Shown here: piece by piece, positions 12,213 through 12,268 of the stretch | Layout of the letters: each line of letters starts with the position of its first letter | Position numbering within the stretch: position 1 is the stretch's first letter | Source of the DNA: DATLXU01 sp035575515 | GTDB taxonomy: Bacteria > Acidobacteriota > Blastocatellia > UBA7656 | Direction: 5' to 3' | DNA length: 12,268 nt | Assembly (NCBI GenBank): GCA_035575515.1 | Contig: DATLXU010000004.1 | Span: 1-12,268 of the forward strand | The notes under the pieces: model-generated | Told to the model about the DNA's origin: nothing | The model's input: the letters and a program-made list of their open reading frames with translations, nothing else | Databases searched by the model: none | Translations under genes and position numbers: made by a program

Positions 12213-12268
12213 ATGCGTATTAAACGCATTGAGAAGTTTACCCGATCTGTGACTAAAGGACTACTTTC
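12213..12268 (+). CDS. Start of a gene cut by the right edge, unknown
   Basis: An ATG six bases after a perfect AAGGAGG opens a frame that runs to the window edge, 18 full codons. It reads MRIKRIEKFTRSVTKGLL. The beginning is strongly basic (R2, K4, R5, K8, R11, K15) and turns hydrophobic at the edge, which would fit the n-region of a signal peptide or the start of a nucleic-acid-binding protein such as a transposase. Too little is visible to name it. The ribosome binding site lies inside the hairpin described separately, so its expression is probably conditional. Confidence 0.6.
   Translation, partial: MRIKRIEKFTRSVTKGLL

Overview
This window is most likely a chromosomal segment of a free-living Gram-negative bacterium, probably an Acidobacteriota of the Blastocatellia type. 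That assignment is an inference. It rests on the overall look of the proteins (dienelactone hydrolase, lipoprotein, long cupin and aldolase pair), moderately high GC, and degenerate 7-base repeats of the TGCCTAC/TGCCTTC kind that I associate with that group. It was not tested by any search.

The core of the window is a long minus-strand run of central carbon metabolism genes. In transcription order these are a transketolase (9873 to 7999), type I glyceraldehyde-3-phosphate dehydrogenase gap (7844 to 6837), phosphoglycerate kinase pgk (6731 to 5529), a small lipoprotein of unknown role (5494 to 4910), triosephosphate isomerase tpiA (4882 to 4127), the Sec translocon subunit secG (4108 to 3677), tRNA-Leu(GAG) with encoded CCA (3607 to 3523), flavin prenyltransferase ubiX (start chosen at 3392, stop 2787) and a dienelactone hydrolase family enzyme (2583 to 1900). 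tkt, gap, pgk and tpiA join the non-oxidative pentose phosphate steps to the triose-phosphate part of glycolysis or gluconeogenesis. The tpiA-secG-tRNA-Leu order is also seen in Proteobacteria. Short gaps from pgk to secG (18 to 35 bases) suggest one transcript there. Good promoter candidates precede tkt, gap and the dienelactone hydrolase.

The left part (1-1899) is sparse. It has the N-terminus of a transposase cut by the window edge, a possible small Cys-rich ORF, a single-domain cyclic-nucleotide-binding (Crp-like) protein without a DNA-binding domain, a possible small ORF just upstream of it with a good ribosome binding site, a palindrome-rich promoter-like segment at 1329-1374, and a convincing minus-strand intrinsic terminator near 1436-1496.

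The right part (10088-12268) is divergent from the transketolase. A small cupin and a long, unusual DapA-superfamily aldolase sit 5 bases apart on the plus strand. Next come a small minus-strand zinc-ribbon protein and, at the right edge, the start of a plus-strand gene. The Shine-Dalgarno of that last gene lies inside a 14-base-pair inverted repeat, the most striking non-coding signal in the window.

Several minus-strand genes (gap, ubiX, dienelactone hydrolase) are followed within about 30 bases of their stop by strong RNA stems that lack a U-tract. These may protect or process transcripts rather than terminate them. I found no CRISPR array, prophage or clear defence system.
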